Positions 32,707-33,302 of a stretch of 33,302 nucleotides of DNA are shown here, piece by piece. Made by a program: the position numbers and the translations under genes. Within the stretch, counting starts at the first letter, position 1. Each line of letters starts with the position of its first letter. Below the pieces are notes generated by a model. It worked only from the letters and a program-made list of their open reading frames with translations, was not told the origin of the DNA and did no database searches. The DNA comes from Candidatus Coatesiibacteriota bacterium (lineage in GTDB: Bacteria; JAFGND01), in NCBI GenBank assembly GCA_016927185.1, contig JAFGND010000105.1:1-33302 (forward strand), read 5' to 3'.

Positions 32707-32721
32707 TTTATTGTCAATAAA
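32707..32721. promoter_or_regulatory. Palindrome TTTATTG-T-CAATAAA
   Basis: Perfect 7-bp arms around one base, roughly 100 bp upstream of the sigma-54-like promoter. It could be a regulator site, but it is A/T-rich and may be chance. Confidence 0.25.
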
Positions 32722-32929
32722 ATACAGCATCGTTAAAATTATTTACAGTTTACAGTGAAAATAGTGCTTTGAAATGAAAAAGATTTTTCATGGTAAAAAC
32801 CTCGGAATGGATTCTATGGCAGGGAATTATTTCAGCAAAAATCTTGATAAGATATGGTTGCACTTTGCTGAAATATTCAGTATTCTTTGTGCTAATCAGG
32901 GATTAGTGAAAGATAAATTGCTTGCCTCC

Positions 32930-33127
32930 TTAATTCACCTTCACTACTCTCTTGCTTTCTTTACCAGCCTTTACTATATAAACTCCCTCTCTCCAGCTGC
33001 TAGTATCAATAGAATGCTTGCCTTTTTCTAACTTCATAATCAATTGACCAGTAAGGGAATAGATTGCCCCTGATGATGGCAGGGAAAGTGTTAAGCGGGA
33101 TGAGAAGGGGTTGGGGGAGATAGAGAA
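32930..33127 (-). repeat. Sorting-domain DNA repeat, copy 3 (diverged)
   Basis: The same coding segment as copies 1 and 2, with clearly more substitutions but with long identical stretches (for example ACTATATAAACTCCCTCTCT). It encodes the C-terminal sorting domain of the partial gene at the right edge. Confidence 0.75.
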
Positions 33128-33302
33128 GGATGGGGAGGGAAGCTTGTTTGTCTTCTTGTTATCAGAAAAACCTGTCTTGTCTCCTATACAATATAGATAA
33201 CCATCCAAACCACACACATAAACAAAACCAGGATAACCTATAGTAATTGATGATCTGGTTTTGATTCCCAAATTAACTGCTTTATAACTTGCTGAAGAAT
33301 TA
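32930..33302 (-). CDS. Partial secreted protein with propeller repeat and C-terminal sorting domain (5' end outside the window)
   Basis: The frame is open to the right edge, so only the C-terminal 123 residues or so are seen. ITIGYPGFVYVCGLDGYLYCIG resembles one PQQ-like propeller strand set. It is followed by a short linker and the Por-type sorting domain (FSISPNPFSSRLTLSLP, IYSLTGQLIMKLEKGKH, WREGVYIVKAGKESKRVVKVN). This domain is nearly the same as in the two propeller genes at 14812-17515, so the protein is probably exported and anchored or released by the same machinery. No stop interrupts the part in the window. Confidence 0.85.
   Translation of the reverse strand, partial: NSSASYKAVNLGIKTRSSITIGYPGFVYVCGLDGYLYCIGDKTGFSDNKKTNKLPSPSFSISPNPFSSRLTLSLPSSGAIYSLTGQLIMKLEKGKHSIDTSSWREGVYIVKAGKESKRVVKVN

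Larger units (their letters stand above)
32549..32929. other. Regulatory intergenic region upstream of the redox operon
   Basis: This 381-bp region separates the redox operon start from the end of the partial propeller gene; both genes are on the minus strand. It contains a sigma-54-like promoter (32592-32607), an imperfect copy of the CCTCATATGAGG palindrome (32645-32658), a 15-bp palindrome TTTATTG-T-CAATAAA (32707-32721) and a small hairpin CTAATC-AGG-GATTAG (32892-32906) that may help end the propeller transcript. A plus-strand frame from 32774 has no ribosome site and runs into the propeller gene, so no gene is called. Confidence 0.5.

Noticed and set aside
32774-33031. Plus-strand 85-codon frame starting MKKIFHGKN
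   Set aside because: It has no ribosome site and its second half is the reverse of the sorting-domain coding sequence.

Overview
The window is AT-rich, densely packed bacterial DNA that uses the standard code: TGA ends several genes, in places inside 4-bp ATGA overlaps. The gene content suggests an uncultured anaerobe. It includes an ADP-forming acyl-CoA synthetase, a soluble NADH/NADPH/ferredoxin-type flavo-iron-sulfur complex, sigma-54 regulation, many lipoproteins and TPR proteins, and secreted beta-propeller proteins with a Por-type (T9SS-like) C-terminal sorting domain. That domain points towards the FCB group or a related candidate phylum. This placement is inference, as no rRNA or ribosomal protein is present. 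I see no tRNA, rRNA, CRISPR array or insertion sequence.

Layout. (1) 353-5241, plus strand: acyl-CoA synthetase, a lipoprotein and recG, closed by a terminator. (2) 5298-10081: a small DUF4870 membrane protein, a GtrB-like polyprenyl glycosyltransferase and a DUF2723/TMEM260-like membrane protein on the minus strand, head to head with a secreted TPR protein. (3) 10078-14550, minus strand: a tightly coupled operon of a Ser/Thr kinase with a formylglycine-enzyme-like domain, a degenerate J-domain TPR protein and an HPr-kinase-like P-loop protein. (4) 14812-17515, minus strand: two secreted seven-bladed propeller genes (PQQ-like and WD40), each cut by one in-frame TGA but otherwise open to an almost identical C-terminal sorting domain. 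A third, partial gene of this kind runs off the right edge (32930-33302). (5) 17920-20282, plus strand: an unrecognised secreted protein, a small lipoprotein and a clear SNM1/Pso2-type beta-CASP nuclease, a family best known from eukaryotes. (6) 20462-21181, plus strand: a DUF2141-like secreted protein with a good sigma-54 promoter and tandem palindromes upstream. (7) 21207-32548, minus strand: a seven-gene operon behind a second sigma-54-like promoter. In transcription order it encodes a response regulator fused to two Lrp/AsnC-like domains, NuoE-like, NuoF-like and a GltD-NuoG fusion protein, a cytosolic histidine kinase, an NtrC-type sigma-54 activator and a polytopic 4Fe-4S membrane protein.

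The most notable system is region 7. The three redox subunits have the architecture of the Stn-type electron-bifurcating transhydrogenases, which connect NADH, NADPH and ferredoxin. They sit in one operon with a complete two-component system, an unusual REC-RAM-RAM regulator and a membrane ferredoxin. The sigma-54-type promoters at this operon and at the convergent DUF2141 gene suggest that the encoded activator controls both. Other points of interest are the SNM1-like nuclease, the kinase/J-like/HprK-like operon, and the run of apparently broken or recoded surface-protein genes.
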